Shown here piece by piece: positions 1-11,320 of a DNA stretch of 64,000 bases. Each line of letters opens with the position of its first letter. Within the stretch, counting starts at the first letter, position 1. A program made the position numbers and the translations under genes. The DNA is taken from positions 319,125-383,124 of the forward strand of contig NW_004440189.1 in assembly GCF_000330505.1 (NCBI RefSeq). The letters are read 5' to 3'. Under the pieces are notes generated by a model. That model searched no databases. It saw only the letters and a program-made list of their open reading frames with translations, and had not been told where the DNA came from. This DNA is from Entamoeba invadens IP1 (taxonomy: Eukaryota > Evosea > Mastigamoebida > Endamoebidae).

Positions 1-209
1 CGAGACTATTGACTCAAACATTATACTCTACTTATTTAGAGTTCATCTCATTGTGTTATAAGTATACTAACTAGTTCTCCAACTAGTAATTTACTATAAA
101 ACGGTAGTATTGAATCGACAAATAAGTCACAAGAATTAATAATTTCTAATTAAATAATGATTAAAAAGTATTAATTAATAGAAAAAGAAGAAATAGACTC
201 AAAAAAGTA

Positions 210-1223
210 ATGGAAGAAGAAAAGAGGAAGATCAAATACATATTGGGGTTGGAGGGAAGCGCAAACAAATTGGGCGTAGGCATTGTGACCTCGACCGGAG
301 AAGTCTTAAGTAATATCAGAGATAGTTACTATGCGCCGATCGGACAAGGTTTTCTGCCAAGACAACTTGCTGAACATCACAGAACTCATATCATCCGCCT
401 CATCAAAGAAGCACTCACAAAAGCGAAGTTACAGAAAGAGGATATCGACCTTATTGCATACACAAAAGGACCAGGAATAGCGGCACCACTCATGATATGT
501 GCTGTTGTAGCAAGAACGTTGTCTCTTTTGTGGCACAAACCAATTGTCGGAGTCAATCACTGTGTTGCTCATATTGAAATGGGGATGTTGGCGACTGGTG
601 CGAAGCACCCCGTTTGTTTATATGTGTCTGGGAGTAACACGCAGGTCATTGCCTTTTCGTTGGGGAAGTATCGTATCTTTGGCGAGACTATTGACATAGC
701 TGTTGGGAATTGTCTTGATAGATTTGCACGTATTATGATGATACCAAATGAGCCCGCACCTGGTTATAACATCGAACAGTTAGCTAAAAAAGGTAAGAAG
801 TTAGTGACGTTACCATACTCTGTGAAAGGGATGGACATCTCACTGACTGGGTTATTAACTTCAATTGAAACGTTAGCAAACAAAAAAGAAGGGGTAGAGG
901 ACTTATGTTTTTCGTTACAAGAAACACTCTTTGCAATGCTTGTCGAAGTGACTGAAAGAGCAATGAGTCAATGTGCTGCAACTGAAGTCCTTGTGGTCGG
1001 TGGTGTTGGGTGTAATGTGCGACTTCAAAACATGTTAGAGTTGATGGCAAAGGATAGAGGTGCAATTCTGGGAGCAATGGACGAGAGGTATTGCATCGAT
1101 AATGGAACTATGATCGCGTGGACCGGATACTTAATGGCCAAAAATGGATATTCAACACCACTCAGCGAGACCACAGTGCATCAACGGTTTAGGACTGATG
1201 AAGTGGATGTGACTTGGAGGTGA
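210..1223 (+). CDS. KAE1: Kae1/OSGEP, tRNA N6-threonylcarbamoyladenosine synthase subunit
   Basis: A single-exon protein of 337 residues, the usual length for the archaeal/eukaryotic Kae1 (OSGEP) family. It is the catalytic subunit of the KEOPS complex, which adds threonylcarbamoyl to A37 of ANN-decoding tRNAs. Visible family motifs are the N-terminal [14 protein letters not shown] nucleotide-binding segment, the HHRTHI region, KGPGIAAPL, and the metal-binding histidines in [20 protein letters not shown] and the C-terminal VVGGVGCN also fit. No targeting peptide is seen, so the cytosolic/nuclear form is expected rather than the organellar Qri7 type. The other KEOPS subunits are not in the window. 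The ATG follows an A-rich leader. Identification is confident. Confidence 0.95.
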   Translation: MEEEKRKIKYILGLEGSANKLGVGIVTSTGEVLSNIRDSYYAPIGQGFLPRQLAEHHRTHIIRLIKEALTKAKLQKEDIDLIAYTKGPGIAAPLMICAVVARTLSLLWHKPIVGVNHCVAHIEMGMLATGAKHPVCLYVSGSNTQVIAFSLGKYRIFGETIDIAVGNCLDRFARIMMIPNEPAPGYNIEQLAKKGKKLVTLPYSVKGMDISLTGLLTSIETLANKKEGVEDLCFSLQETLFAMLVEVTERAMSQCAATEVLVVGGVGCNVRLQNMLELMAKDRGAILGAMDERYCIDNGTMIAWTGYLMAKNGYSTPLSETTVHQRFRTDEVDVTWR

Positions 1224-2196
1224 TTTTATTCTTTGTTTTCGAGATGATCTGTAAAAGTTTACAATTTGTAGATTTGCGTCAAATTGATTTTAATTTTTAT
1301 TATTTAAAAAGTTTTGGGTTTCTATTTTTATTTTGTGATTTTTTTGTACTAAAAGTCCATTTTTGTGGGATTATTCGGGTCTTGTAACGAACTATTTTGT
1401 GTTATGCCATAAATACACACAATACATTTTAAACGTTTACCCAAAAAGTAAGAAAAGGAAAAACACAAATAAGTTTTTGGAACAATAATAGTATATGACA
1501 TTTTATAATTCTAATAAAAATAAACCATTATTTTAAAATTTGTCAAGTCATCTCTGTCATAAAATAAAAATTCTTTTTGTTTTTAAAGGAAAAAGCGACT
1601 GTCAAACTTCAAACCTTTAGTCATTAAAAGAGTGTTATTATGTTACCACGTATTCAATTCTTTTTGGTAACAACATAACAATTAACGGTGTGGTGGAGTT
1701 TGGAAATAATTGGTTTGCAAACTGATAATTGTCCCGAAAAAAACGATTAAAAATTACTTTTTATAATTTGAATATTCAAATATGGGTATTTCTTGCTAGC
1801 CAATCCGGCAAAAAGTTCCGACAAATTTTTTAATTATAGCTAGAAAGAGTAACCCTACTTTTTTCTTCTAATTTCCCGATAATATAGAAAAGAGTTGATA
1901 AAAGAAATACAAAACAGTGGTGTTCTGAACTGTATTTTTTCTTTGATCTTCCCGGTCTTTTCCAATACTTCAATATCTAACAATAAGCGACTTGGAATTA
2001 AAGCGGGCAACTCCGCCTCTTTTTTGCGAAATAAAACGACTTTGTTTCAGTAGCTCAAATAATCGACTTAGGCTTTATTTCCCGAGTTGTGGAGCATTTT
2101 GAAAAGAAAGACAAGAGTAACAAAGGAGTGACCAATTCAAAAATAGAGAAATACCCAATACCTGAAATATAAAGAACTTGTTTCCTCATACACGCA
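1224..2196. other. AT-rich intergenic region upstream of P-glycoprotein
   Basis: No gene is seen. It holds an imperfect inverted repeat (1634-1648 pairing with 1665-1679, 13 of 15 bases). The P-glycoprotein core promoter lies at its right end, where a TATA-like gaaatataaag is followed at once by the GAAC element aagaacttg, about 20 bases before the ATG at 2197. Confidence 0.5.
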
Positions 2197-5100
2197 ATGA
2201 GCAGTTCCAACGAAGAGTTTCAAGTCTTTGATGTCACGCCAGACCCCGATCTCCTATCGCGAAAGAATCAGAAACCAGAGGAGAAGGGTTCTGTCTCCAT
2301 CAGAAAACTGTATAGATACATCAATTGGTTTGATGGGTTAATGTTGTTGTTGGGGTTATGTGGATCACTTGCTGCTGGTATATTACAGCCGATGATGATG
2401 CTTGTTATGGGAGATATGATAGATGCCTTCCAAGGAGATGGTTCGATGGACGCGTCTTTGTTACCCCAAATCCCTTTGTTGCCACTTTCTCAGCAATATG
2501 TGATCAACCAACAAATATTTGAGATGGTCGAAAGCACTGTGCACACGTTGGTACTGAAAATGTTGTACTTTGGTCTTGGTAACATGGCTGCTGGATTTTT
2601 GCAGTCGTTCTGTTTCTTTGTGTTATCGCAAAGACAGTCAATCAAAATCAGAATTCTTTACTTCACGGCATTGATGAGACAAGACATGGGATGGTACGAC
2701 CATCAAGAATCCGGTGAATTGACATCAAAAATCGCGTCCGACGTCCAAGAAATCGAAGATGGAATGTCGCAGAAATTTGGAATGATATTCCAGACACTTG
2801 CTGCGTTCATTAGTGGGTACGCACTTGGTTTTGCCAAGTCCTGGGATTTGACATTAGTCTTATTATGTTCAGCTCCATTCATGATGGGTGCCATGTTCTT
2901 CCTTGGTGTCACTGCTACCATTATGACTTCTAAAGGGTCTGGTGCCACTGGAAAGGCTGGTGCTATTGCAGAAGAGACGATTGGTAATATGAGAACGGTG
3001 CATTCACTAAGTCAAGAAAAGTCGTTCTGTGCCGCGTACGATGCAAATATAAACAAAGCTGGAAGGTTCCATGTGATCAGAGGACTTGCGGTAGGAATTG
3101 GGTTTGGAGCGATGATGTTTGTGATGATGTGTTCTCTAGCTCTTGGTTCGTGGTATGGGTCATTAGTAATTCAAGGAAAAGGAGGGAGCCACAATGGTTC
3201 ACCAGGGACTGGTTTGTTATTTATAATATTTTATAATATTGAATTATTACTTAATACTTATAGTTAATAATAGATCAATAATAATTAAATTCAACGAAAC
3301 TCATCAACAGTGATGGTGGTGTTCATGGCAGTTTTAATGGCTACACAAGTTTGTTAAATCAATTTCATAAGAATTTAAAAAGTGACAAACAGTCATTGGC
3401 GATGATTGCAATTCCTCTGAATGTATTGTCCACTGCAAGAGGTGCAGCGTTTAGAATTTACAATACCATTGACAGAATTCCGGATATAGATGCTACGACA
3501 AATGTTGGGTTAAAGCCTGAAGTGTGCAATGGGAATATTACACTCGAAGATGTTCAATTTAGATATCCAACGCGACCAACTAAACAGATATTGGGAGGAC
3601 TCGACTTATCAATTCCGAATGGAAATACTATAGCTTTAGTAGGAGCGTCTGGATGTGGGAAGAGCACAACTATTCAATTAGTCCAACGGTTGTACGACCC
3701 CGTTGGTGGGTCTGTTAAGTTAGACGGGAATGATCTCCGCAGTTTGAATTTGAAATGGTTACGAAATCAAATTGGATTAGTCGGGCAAGAACCCGTCTTG
3801 TTTGCTTGTACGATTAAACAAAACATTTTGCTTGGAGCGAAGGATGATGAAACCCCGACAGAGGACGATGTGATTGAGTGCGCTAAAATGGCGAATGCGC
3901 ACGACTTTATTATGCACTTGCCTGACAAATATGACACGTTAGTGGGAGAAAAGGGTGCATCCCTTTCTGGAGGACAGAAGCAGCGAATTGCGATAGCAAG
4001 AGCATTGATTCGTCGACCGAAGATCTTATTACTTGATGAGGCAACAAGTGCACTTGACACTCAATCGGAGAAAATAGTCCAACAAGCTCTTGAGAAAGCA
4101 TCTGAAGGAAGAACGACTATCGTTGTGGCTCATCGACTTACCACCGTCAAAAATGCGAGTAGAATTTGTGTGTTCCATCAAGGCGAAATTATCGAGTCGG
4201 GGACCCACCAAGAGTTAATGGATCTCAAAGGAACTTACTATGGATTGGTCAAAAGACAATCAATGGAAGAAGAAGTCGACCAAGACCAAGTGGAAGAAGA
4301 CCTCAAGAAGTTCAGAGAAGAAGAAAACAAAGAAGCTGAGACGATGATGTTGCACAAGGAGAATACTGTTACTATGGAGCCTGCAAATATTGTTGAAGAG
4401 TTAGAAAGTGACTATAACAATGAAGTCAAACATCTGAAGAAATCGAATCAATTTGCGCTATGGAGAACGTTATGGGACAACTTCTCGCATGAGTATATAA
4501 TGTGTACGTTAGGTCTTATAGGTGGTATTGGTGGAGGTGCCATCTTCCCGTTCTTCACATTGAAGTTCATTGATATTATTATGGTGTTGATGGTATTGAG
4601 TCCATCAGTTCCTATTACAGACGAACAACAGCACACCATCTTTAAGACGTGTATGATCATTATTGGTATTGGAGCCGGTGCGTTCTGTGCATTCTTCTTG
4701 TATATTGGGTTGATGCTGTCAGCTGGAGAAAAGATGTTGACCCGAATGCGACGTAATTTCTACAAAGCAATTATTCGACAAGACGTCTCGTGGTTTGATC
4801 GAAAGGAAAACATGGTAGGCGCAGTCACTACACGGCTTTCCGCTGATCCGACAACAGTCAAAGGTATTTCAGGGGAGAGAGTTGGGAATGTTATTCAACT
4901 TCTTTCGACGTGTGGATTTGCTCTTGGCATTGCGTTTTATTATGAATGGAAGACGGCTTTATGTATTTTGGCGGTCACCCCTGTGTTGATGGTGATTGTG
5001 TTCATTAACGGGAAATTGAACAAACAGCAATCGTCGCCGGCAACTATTGCATATGAGAAGTCTGGGATTACTTTGGTTGAAGCTGTCGAGTCGGTGAGAA

Positions 5101-6266
5101 CTATTCATACCTTAACAAAAGAGCCATATTTCATTAAGAAGTATGTCAGCGACTTACATAAACCATTGATTGGGATCTATAAGTGGGGACCATCTCTTGC
5201 GATCACACAAGCGTTGAACAACTTGGTTACATTCTGTATCAACTCATATGGATTTTACATTGGTGTAGTCATCTTGAAGAAGAACTTGAATTTCCAGGTG
5301 CCATTTATGGAGTATTATGTTGCTTTTATGGACGGGTTCATGCGGATGCAGAAGGCGATGATGTCTGTAGTCTTTGCGGCACAAAGTGTCGGGAACTTTG
5401 GAACGATAGTACCGGATATTGGAAAGGCGATAGAAGCTGCGAAGAAAACGTTTGATGTCATCGATCGAGTGCCTAAGATAGACGTGTACAATGAAACGGG
5501 AGATATATTTGAAGGAGTTGAAGGGGACGTTGAGTTCAAAGACATTTGTTTCCGATATCCGTCGCGTCCGGAGAACTCTGTTTTGAAGGGGATTTCATTC
5601 AAAGCTGAGAAAGGAAAGACTGTTGCATTGGTAGGTGCATCTGGGTGTGGGAAGAGTACTTCTGTCCAATTGATTGAACGATTCTATGACCCAACACATG
5701 GAGAAGTCTTGTTGGACGGACATAATGTGAAAGGATTAAACATCCAATTCCTTAGAAACCAAATTGGGATGGTCGGACAAGAGCCAGTGCTCTTTGCTGA
5801 GACCGTGATGGAAAATATTAAAAGAGGCATTCCAAAAGGAATGGAAGTCACTAATGATGATATATATGCCGCAGCAAAAATGGCGAACGCGCACGATTTT
5901 ATTAGTGCGATGCCAGAGGGGTATAACACAGAAGTCGGAGATAGAGGAAGTCAGATGTCTGGAGGACAGAAACAACGAATTGCAATCGCAAGAGCGTTAA
6001 TCAGAAATCCAAAGGTCTTGTTACTTGATGAGGCAACAAGTGCACTTGACTCTGAGTCAGAAAAAATTGTACAAGACGCTTTGGATAAAGCATCGAAGGG
6101 AAGGACAACTATTGTCATTGCTCACCGATTGTCAACTATTCAGGGCGCAGATCAGATTTGTGTTATTATGAGAGGAAAAATTGCTGAGAGAGGAACGCAC
6201 GAGGAGTTGTTGAAGTTGAAAGGATTCTACTATACTCTCGCCATGCAACAGTTCGGAAGTGTTTAA
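2197..6266 (+). CDS. P-glycoprotein-like ABC transporter (ABCB full transporter), three exons
   Basis: Exons 2197-3211, 3311-3348 and 3393-6266 give 1308 residues, the normal length of a full ABCB exporter (TMD-NBD-TMD-NBD). Both introns start GTTTGT and end CAG (99 and 44 nt). The 38-nt middle exon restores the membrane segment reading PGTVMVVFMAVLMATQ. Walker A GASGCGKST lies near residues 435 and 1099, and the signature motifs LSGGQKQR and MSGGQKQR near 542 and 1205. Both Walker B segments read LLLDEATSALD and the H-loops AHRLT and AHRLS, so both ATP sites look intact. An acidic, coiled linker follows NBD1. Members of this family pump hydrophobic drugs at the plasma membrane and include the emetine-resistance PGPs of E. 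histolytica; the substrate here is unknown. Confidence 0.95.
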
Positions 6267-7101
6267 CTCAGTGTTTAGTTTTTTACATAGTTGTAAATAC
6301 TATTACTTGTTACTATTAATAAGTATAATAATTTATACTATCACTTTATTAATATGTTAAAATTTACTATAATTTTAATTTTCGTTGAAATTAATAGTTA
6401 AAACAATAGAAAAAAAAAACAAATTTCATTTTAATAGTTTATGAAATTAGAAAAAAATATTAACTGTCTCTTTTTTGAAAAGTTTATTTTTTAAAAAAGA
6501 GACAGTTATTTTTAATAATTACTTATTAAAAAAAGTAATTATTAAAAAAAATATACAATTAAAATTAAATTATTATTAATAGTAAAAAACACTTCAAATT
6601 ATAAATAGATAGATAATTGTAAATTTAAAAAAACATTAACAACGATAATTGAAGTTTTTTTTGAAAAAAAAAAGATTGATTCCTGAATTATAGTATTATT
6701 ATTTATTATTTATTACAAGATCCACAAACTAAAGGCGAAGTTATTTGAAAAGTTATAATACCAATTGGAAGAATTGTTTTTTTTTCTTCTGTATTAAATA
6801 GCAAAGAAATGGGTTTTTAAAGATAAATTGCCACGTTTTTGCTGTACTTTTTAAATAATAAAGACCCGAAGAAACTTCAGTTCCAATTATTATTATATTC
6901 CTAAAAAATGACATGGGACAACACTGTTGATTGTTTAAGAAAATTCGTTGCATTTTGTTGCTCTTTTTAGCTTTTTTTAATCGACGAATATTAGAGAGCT
7001 CAATATGTATTTTATTGGTAATGTTGCTCTTATTCTTTAGTTCAGTTTATTAATAATGCGAATTGGACTATAAAAGAAGAACTGAATTGGTTTTTTATTC
7101 A
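6267..7101. other. AT-rich intergenic region with two successive hairpins
   Basis: No gene is seen. About 200 bases after the P-glycoprotein stop there is a long perfect stem (6462-6476 with 6493-6507, extendable inward). A second AT-only hairpin follows immediately around 6511-6545. The Pmp3 promoter lies at the right end, with the GAAC element gaactgaa near 7079. Confidence 0.5.
6461..6508. repeat. Strong inverted repeat (hairpin) 3' of P-glycoprotein
   Basis: The arm aactgtctctttttt at 6462-6476 is perfectly complementary to aaaaaagagacagtt at 6493-6507. An outer T-A pair and several inner A-T pairs extend the stem to about 20 bp around a 6-8 nt loop. It carries five G/C pairs in otherwise almost pure A/T DNA. 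It could form an RNA stem in the 3' region of the P-glycoprotein gene or be a remnant of a small foldback element. Confidence 0.75.
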
Positions 7102-7278
7102 ATGGGCGATATCACACTCGGCTGTCTCCTCCTTTGCGTTCTCTCGTTCTTCTTGCCACCATTGGCCGTCTTCTTCAAGGTCGCTTGTGGTCTCCATTTC
7201 TGGATCAACATCATCCTCACTATATTCTTCTGGGTCCCGGGAGTATTGCATGCCTTATATGTAGTAGTCGCCCTTTAA
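7102..7278 (+). CDS. PMP3: Pmp3/UPF0057-family plasma membrane proteolipid
   Basis: A 58-residue protein with two hydrophobic helices and the family pattern GDITLGCLLLCVLSFFLPPLAVFFK, then the WINIILTIFFWVPGVLHALYVV helix. Pmp3/YqaE proteins are small membrane proteins that affect membrane potential and cation tolerance in yeast and plants. The start at 7102 (MGDI) is chosen because the upstream in-frame ATG at 7063 lies before the GAAC-like element gaactgaa near 7079 and the initiator-like ttattca just before 7102. Length and motifs match the family well. Confidence 0.85.
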   Translation: MGDITLGCLLLCVLSFFLPPLAVFFKVACGLHFWINIILTIFFWVPGVLHALYVVVAL

Positions 7279-7599
7279 AGCAACCCTCAATGATTTAATT
7301 TCATGGTTCGTGAGTTTATTTTATTCATTTATTATGCGATTGGGACGAATAAACTATATAAAGTCGGATTTTTAATTAACGATGGAAAAAATTAACTATA
7401 TATTTAGTTTTTTAATTATAATAAATAGCTTTTTTTTCTTTTTTTTTCGAAATATTATTTTTTTTGTTTTATTTTTAAATTATTTTACTTTTTAACCACA
7501 TTATACATCCAAAAAAAGAAAGCAAGAAATGTGGAGTTTGTAATTTTTTCTCTGGTTAATTTCCGAGTCATATCAACACAACCGGCAAACCATTTAATA

Positions 7600-7792
7600 C
7601 AGTCTGTCTTTTAACGTTATCTGGTCTCAAACGTTATCTGGTGCCTTTTGGACAATAAAAAATGGAATAATTCGGGGAGCAGTCCCAAAAATCCATCGCA
7701 ATTGTTTCGGGTTTTTTCACGCTTTACCTAATGCCTGATGTTTAGACAAAAATGAAGCTATTTTTTGTCCACCAGATAACGTTGAAAGACTG
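7600..7792. mobile_element. Small MITE-like element with CAGTC...GACTG inverted ends
   Basis: The left end reads cagtctgtcttttaacgtta and continues tctggt. The right end reads back as cagtctttcaacgttatctg and continues gtgg, so about 25 bp match with one small insertion. The core aacgttatctggt also occurs twice in direct orientation near the left end. CAGT termini are typical of Tc1/mariner-derived MITEs, which insert at TA. A TA precedes the left end (7598-7599), but the right flank is AC, so the target duplication is not intact. It is non-coding. Confidence 0.6.
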
Positions 7793-8240
7793 ACTCTTCA
7801 GTTAATTACAGAAGTGTCATTGTTATAAGGCGATTAATAGGTGAAACCGATTGATTTGAAAAGCAAAGAAAACGACTGACAACCAGCATTTCTTTGAGAA
7901 TGTCAAATGGTAAAAATTAATAAGAAATTTACTATTTATTTATGGTTTTTAATTAGCGATGGTCGATACTATATATTATAATATAAAAAAACTAATATAG
8001 TAAATTTCCTTGTTGTATTTTTGGAATATCATTAATTAGAAATCAGACTTTATACTTTTATAAATAAACGATTTAATAGTTATTTATTATTTATATAATA
8101 TTAAATAGTTATTTATTTACTACTCTCTCAATTGTTATTGTTAAAACAGTTTCTAATAAAAATAATAATAAATATATCATTCATTATTACTAATATAATT
8201 ATATTAGTGATTATATTAATAATAATATATTATTATTATA

Positions 8241-9044
8241 GTCGGGTGATAAAGGGGGTTAATTTGGGACAGAAGTAGTTAATTTGAGTAAAAAACTATA
8301 AAATATAATTTATTTAACCATAAAAGTATTAGAAGGGTTTTTTCAATTAACTACTTTGAAAATAATAAAAGAAAACCATAACTTTCTATTTTTGATATTT
8401 TTCAATCTTTGAAAACAATGGAAGAAGAAGAGAAAGGAACCCTTGATGAAATAACCACAGGCAATCAACATAAAAAAGCAATTCAAATACAAGAAACCAG
8501 TTTAAAAACTGTATTTCAATATATATTCACGATGTATATGGTTAAAATGCCAGAGTTTAATGAATTAACAACAGTGTCAATTTTTGAAAGTGTCAGGGAA
8601 TCACTGAAAAATCATCATTTGTTATTTCAATCTTTCAATCTTTCGTTGTTGAACCATTTCCATTGAGAAAAGATAAGAGAAAGACCATTTTAACATAAAA
8701 ACAATTGGAGTTGAAAAAGAGCAGAAAAGAAATGAAACAAAGGAAAAAACAAAGGAAAAATTCTTTAACAAAACAAGTTTCAGACAAACCATAAAAAGTG
8801 CTGCGTTTTAGACTTCCACATTTTTTAAGTGAACAAATTGAGGTGTTTTTGTTTATTTTTGAAATAGAAATTTATAATTATTCAATTTATAATCATTTTA
8901 AATAAAAAACGATAATTTATATTATTATTTTAATTTTATGTTTATTTTGACCTTTAAATAGATTTTTTAAAAATTATAGTTTCAAAATTATATTTATCAA
9001 AATTAACTACCTTTGTCCCTTTTTAATGCCATTTATCCCCCGAC
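8241..9044. mobile_element. MITE-like element, about 0.8 kb, with terminal inverted repeats of about 50 bp
   Basis: The left end (gtcgggtgataaaggggg, then ttaatttgggacagaagtag) and the reverse complement of the right end (gtcgggggataaatggcat, then taaaaagggacaaaggtag) align over about 50 bp. Both are followed inward by ttaattt. TA dinucleotides flank both ends, consistent with a TA target duplication, and the symmetry extends outward as TATA. The interior is A/T rich and holds only an 82-codon ORF with no recognisable similarity. This is best read as a non-autonomous DNA transposon; the superfamily is not certain. Confidence 0.75.
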
Positions 9045-9203
9045 TATAGATAATATTATAACATTGATATAATTATAACTAAATTTTTTATATTTAAACC
9101 AAATTCAAAGGTATTTATTAATACTAGAAGTTTACTATTTAGAATAACATTCAAAACAAATGGTGCCGAAAATTTGATGTGATCTTTTTAAAAATAATTT
9201 TTT

Positions 9204-9949
9204 ATGGCTGGGCAGGTCACTCTCAAAATTCTTGTCCTCGGAGATAGCTTTGTCGGAAAGACAAGTTTGATCAACCAATTTGTTAACCGGAAATATTCAT
9301 GCGACTATAAATCGACGGTTGGCGTCGATCTCTCCACTCGACAAATTTCTATTGAAGACAAAATGGTGTGTTTAAATGTGTGGGACCCAAGCGGTACTGA
9401 GCGTTTTCGTTGTGTAAGCGACAACTTTTTCAGAGGGACTGACGGGTGTATTTTAGTCTGTTCTCTCACTTCGAAAGAATCATTTGAAGACCTCGCGAGT
9501 TGGAAAGATGAAATAGTCCAACGTACGTCCTCCTCGATACCCTTTGTAGCTGTTGCGAATAAGTCCGATGTTGATGAGATGGAATGGCAATTGACAACAA
9601 CTCGTTTTGAGTCGTGGTGTGACCTCAACAACTTCCCTCACTTTTTAGTGAGTGCAAAAGATGCCACCAACGTCGAAAATGCGTTTGTTGAACTTTCCAA
9701 AACTGCGATGAATGCGACAAAGATCGACCCAACAATGTTTGTTTTCTATTCAACTCTCCTTACAAATGTGATGGTGTTATTATAATGAATATTTACGAAT
9801 CAATATTTAATGGTAATGTTCAATTTATTAATTAAATTAATCAATTACTTTTGTTCTATTAAAATTAACTGAATTGATGAAATAGGGTTGTTTCCACAAT
9901 CGATTTAAATCCAACCGAACAACAACAACACGACAAGAAATGCTGTTAA
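9204..9949 (+). CDS. Rab-family small GTPase with altered switch II, two exons
   Basis: Exons 9204-9736 and 9886-9949 give 198 residues. The 149-nt intron (GTTTGT...TAG) matters: without it the protein ends in an odd hydrophobic tail, and with it the end becomes KKCC, a Rab double-geranylgeranylation motif. The P-loop GDSFVGKTS (13-21), a switch I Thr in KSTVGVD, NKSD (119-122) and SAK (150-152) are intact. The G3 box, normally DTAGQE, reads DPSGTE (61-66), so the catalytic Gln is Thr. Rabs with this change usually hydrolyse GTP slowly. It is predicted to be membrane bound and to act in vesicle traffic; the subfamily could not be assigned. Confidence 0.9.
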
Positions 9950-9982
9950 ATTATAATACTTCATCACACTCTTCATAAGTTA

Positions 9983-10921
9983 CTAGAAAACATCAAGGAA
10001 GTAATCAAGACCTTGGCCAAGTTCCCATATACTAATACTATAATTATATAATTCTGCGTAGTCTATTCGTTTTTTCAAGTAGAGCAGCGTCGGGTAATTC
10101 ACTACACAATCTTGTGATATAAACGTGTGTTCCTCCTCTTCGTCGTGCCACTTGATCTGTCCATAAGACATCTTCAGCCAATCAAAATACGACTTTCTGT
10201 CGACGACGACTTTCCCTCTTCCATTACAAAAGGCATATCCATAGAAGTTAATGCCAATAGCGAATTGAGGTCCTTTTGCGCCAAGTGATTTCATTGCTTT
10301 GTCAATAAAGTCGATTGGCGCATTAAAAGTGTTTTTGTTCTGATTTGGATTGAAGTAGTCGTACGTCATCACGACGTACATCTTCACGTATTTCTTTGTA
10401 GCTTCAACTTCCTTATAAGTAAAATATGAGAATGGGTGGACTGCAATGATAATATCAAGCCCGTCAAGTTCTTTAAATAACAAAATGAGTTGGTCTGTTG
10501 CTTGTTTTCTGAAATGGGAATAAATAGAAAACACACCATCAACAACTAATCCTTTATAATTGTGTGCTTTGCAATGCTCTTTTATTAGTTTGCCAACAAC
10601 ATCAAGCGGTTGTTCAACTGATTCAAATGAATAACGCGGATACCCATCGATTTTAAGTTCATCATCTCCTCTTATTTTGTAATGCCCATCAATAAATGAT
10701 ACAGTATATAGGACAGGAGAAGCAATGTCAATTTTGTGCTTATTCTTCTCAAGTGCACTAAGACCATGAAGATTCCATGGTGTGACAAACCCTAATAAAG
10801 TGTTCTTAAAATGCTTTGGTGTTGTCTCTGTTATGTTGTATGATAAAATCTCTTCTTTATTTAACGACTTTTTGAGAAGTGGGTGAGATAATACCTGAAA
10901 TAATAGATAAAATAGAATCAT
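9983..10921 (-). CDS. CHID1/SI-CLP-like glycoside hydrolase 18 family protein, probably non-catalytic
   Basis: A 312-residue protein beginning with a hydrophobic signal-like segment (MILFYLLFQVLSHP). Similarity is to chitinase domain-containing protein 1: LGFVTPWNLHGLSALEKNKHKIDIASPVLY, a GLVVDGVF strand and MTYDYF. The GH18 catalytic signature DxxDxDxE is absent at the expected strand, as in CHID1 itself, so glycan binding or a lumenal/secreted role is likelier than chitin hydrolysis. Because Entamoeba cysts have chitin walls, a non-enzymatic chitin-binding role is conceivable, but that is inference. It ends convergently 33 bases from the Rab gene. Confidence 0.75.
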   Translation of the reverse strand: MILFYLLFQVLSHPLLKKSLNKEEILSYNITETTPKHFKNTLLGFVTPWNLHGLSALEKNKHKIDIASPVLYTVSFIDGHYKIRGDDELKIDGYPRYSFESVEQPLDVVGKLIKEHCKAHNYKGLVVDGVFSIYSHFRKQATDQLILLFKELDGLDIIIAVHPFSYFTYKEVEATKKYVKMYVVMTYDYFNPNQNKNTFNAPIDFIDKAMKSLGAKGPQFAIGINFYGYAFCNGRGKVVVDRKSYFDWLKMSYGQIKWHDEEEEHTFISQDCVVNYPTLLYLKKRIDYAELYNYSISIWELGQGLDYFLDVF

Positions 10922-11320
10922 TCAGTAAATTTTTAAGTTCTTCTGTTTTGAGGTTTTAATTATAAGTTCTCTTTTTTAAAGTTCGGTTTGGCTATTTTTA
11001 ACATTTTTTTCTTTTTCTAGATTTAAAAAACAAATTCTAAAATATAGTTTTTTATAGTAGAAATTGGAATACAAAATTTACTTATACAAAAAACATTTTT
11101 GAAAAAACCGAGTTTTTTCCTCATAAACGATTTTGATGTCATTATTTGTTTAAATCAATCGGATTGAAGGAGATTGTATAAGTATTCAAGATGATAAAAT
11201 GACAATGTTACTGGAATGGGACAACTGATAAGAGCGAAAAAATGTTCGAAAAATTAAGACACATCAAAACGAGACTCTTGCCAAAACCCAAAAAAGAACT
11301 CAAAAATTTAAAAGACTAAA
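10922..11320. promoter_or_regulatory. Divergent intergenic region between the GH18-like gene and syntaxin
   Basis: It serves as promoter for both neighbours. On the plus strand the GAAC element aaaagaactcaaaaa lies about 25 bases before the syntaxin ATG at 11321. No other feature is seen. Confidence 0.5.

Larger units (their letters stand above)
7279..9203. other. Long AT-rich spacer carrying two MITE-like elements
   Basis: Between Pmp3 and the Rab gene no conserved gene is seen. The spacer holds two elements bounded by inverted repeats, listed separately (7600-7792 and 8241-9044). The rest is low-complexity A/T sequence. Confidence 0.5.

Noticed and set aside
8409..8666. 85-codon ORF inside the 8241-9044 element
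   Set aside because: It starts at TTG (82 codons from the first ATG), has no recognisable similarity, no promoter elements and lies wholly within a MITE-like element; probably chance.
9737..9785. Hydrophobic C-terminus of the Rab read straight through
   Set aside because: The tail starts exactly at a GTTTGT donor; splicing gives a proper KKCC end.
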